Source: Warburgia ugandensis
Taxonomy: Eukaryota > Streptophyta > Magnoliopsida > Canellales > Canellaceae
Direction: 5' to 3'
DNA length: 64,000 bases
Assembly: GCA_035236585.1 (NCBI GenBank)
Contig: CP141138.1
Span: forward strand, 30,825,437-30,889,436
Each line of letters begins with the position of its first letter. The first letter of the stretch is position 1. The translations under genes and the position numbers were made by a program. Under the pieces are notes generated by a model. The model searched no databases and had not been told where the DNA came from. It worked only from the letters and a program-made list of their open reading frames with translations. This document shows, piece by piece, positions 63,587 to 64,000 of this stretch.

Positions 63587-63768
63587 AAAGGGCCAGCCCC
63601 AGTGCATGAAGCTCCCACCTATGCGAGGTTTGGGGAAGGGGCAGACCACAAGGGCCTATAGTAGGCAGCCTTACCTTGCATTTTGTAAGAGGCTGATTCC
63701 ACACCTTGAACCCGTAACCTCAAGGTCATATGATGACAACTTTTACCGTTGCGCCAAGGCTCCCCTTC
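63587..63768 (-). mobile_element. Au-like SINE 2, essentially full length
   Basis: On the minus strand: ggggagccttggcgcaacgg, taaaagttgtcatcatatga, ccttgaggttacgggttcaa, ggtgtggaatcagcctctta and, near the 3' end, tgcactggggctggcccttt. A box (ggcgcaacggtaaaagttg) and B box (gggttcaa) of the tRNA-derived promoter are present. A perfect 17-base duplication flanks it (63570-63586 and 63769-63785, tctttgaaagaatagct), so insertion was fairly recent. Same family as SINE 1. Confidence 0.93.
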
Positions 63769-63785
63769 TCTTTGAAAGAATAGCT

Positions 63786-64000
63786 CCAATAACTAAATTT
63801 GTGATTTCAAATTGATTAACTAAGTAAGCACTTTATCAGTTAGAATCAAATGAAAAACAAATTTAAAATATAATAACCAAATTGATATGGATTTTAGGGC
63901 TTAAACTAGAATCCATACTTCTTTATCTAAATAATAGAACATAAAGTAATAGATCATTAAAATTCAAAATAAGTGCAATAGGAACCACCAAATGCACTAT
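63786..64000. other. unassigned AT-rich end of window
   Basis: Nothing recognised in these 215 bases. Confidence 0.5.

Overview
The window is plant nuclear DNA, most likely from a seed plant or angiosperm. It holds one clear host gene with plant GT-AG introns, Au-type SINEs, plant lineages of Ty3/gypsy, Ty1/copia, hAT, CACTA-like and RTE elements, and decayed plastid DNA. It is AT-rich and dominated by transposable elements.

Layout. 1-3799: 3' end of an Athila-like Ty3/gypsy fossil with a long (CT)n tract in its LTR. 3830-4740: Ty1/copia reverse-transcriptase fossil. 4800-9700: rearranged plastid DNA (psbC, rrn23, rrn16-trnV(GAC), ndhH, rps12-trnV spacer, rrn16 again, ycf2), all decayed. 9700-11650: gypsy and copia LTR scraps. 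About 12700-43850: a nested stack. The host layer is a minus-strand L1 LINE (RT part near 12.7-13.2 kb, endonuclease at 23.5-24.6 kb, ORF1-like region at 42.9-43.85 kb). A Ty1/copia element (13211-23463, putative TSD AATGA) and an 18.3-kb composite hAT (24606-42938, 8-bp TSD with one mismatch) sit inside it. A 5.2-kb solo LTR (TSD GGCCC) lies in the 3' LTR of the copia element. A related 4.7-kb solo LTR (TSD TTATG) and a CACTA-like element lie in the hAT.

44351-60300: the only intact host gene, an ETO1 orthologue (ETHYLENE OVERPRODUCER 1; BTB plus TPR protein, 945 residues, four coding exons). Its third intron is 11.2 kb. It contains a 4.25-kb unit repeated twice in tandem and almost identical, each copy holding a dead RTE-clade LINE, and further on an Au-like SINE. 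60300-64000 is intergenic, with microsatellites, weak tandem duplications and a second, better preserved Au-like SINE on the minus strand.

Functionally there is one working unit: ETO1, expected to act as the substrate adaptor of a CUL3 ubiquitin ligase that degrades type-2 ACC synthases and so restrains ethylene production. Everything else seen is transposon, organelle-derived or simple-sequence DNA. No RNA gene that looks functional and no CRISPR array were found.
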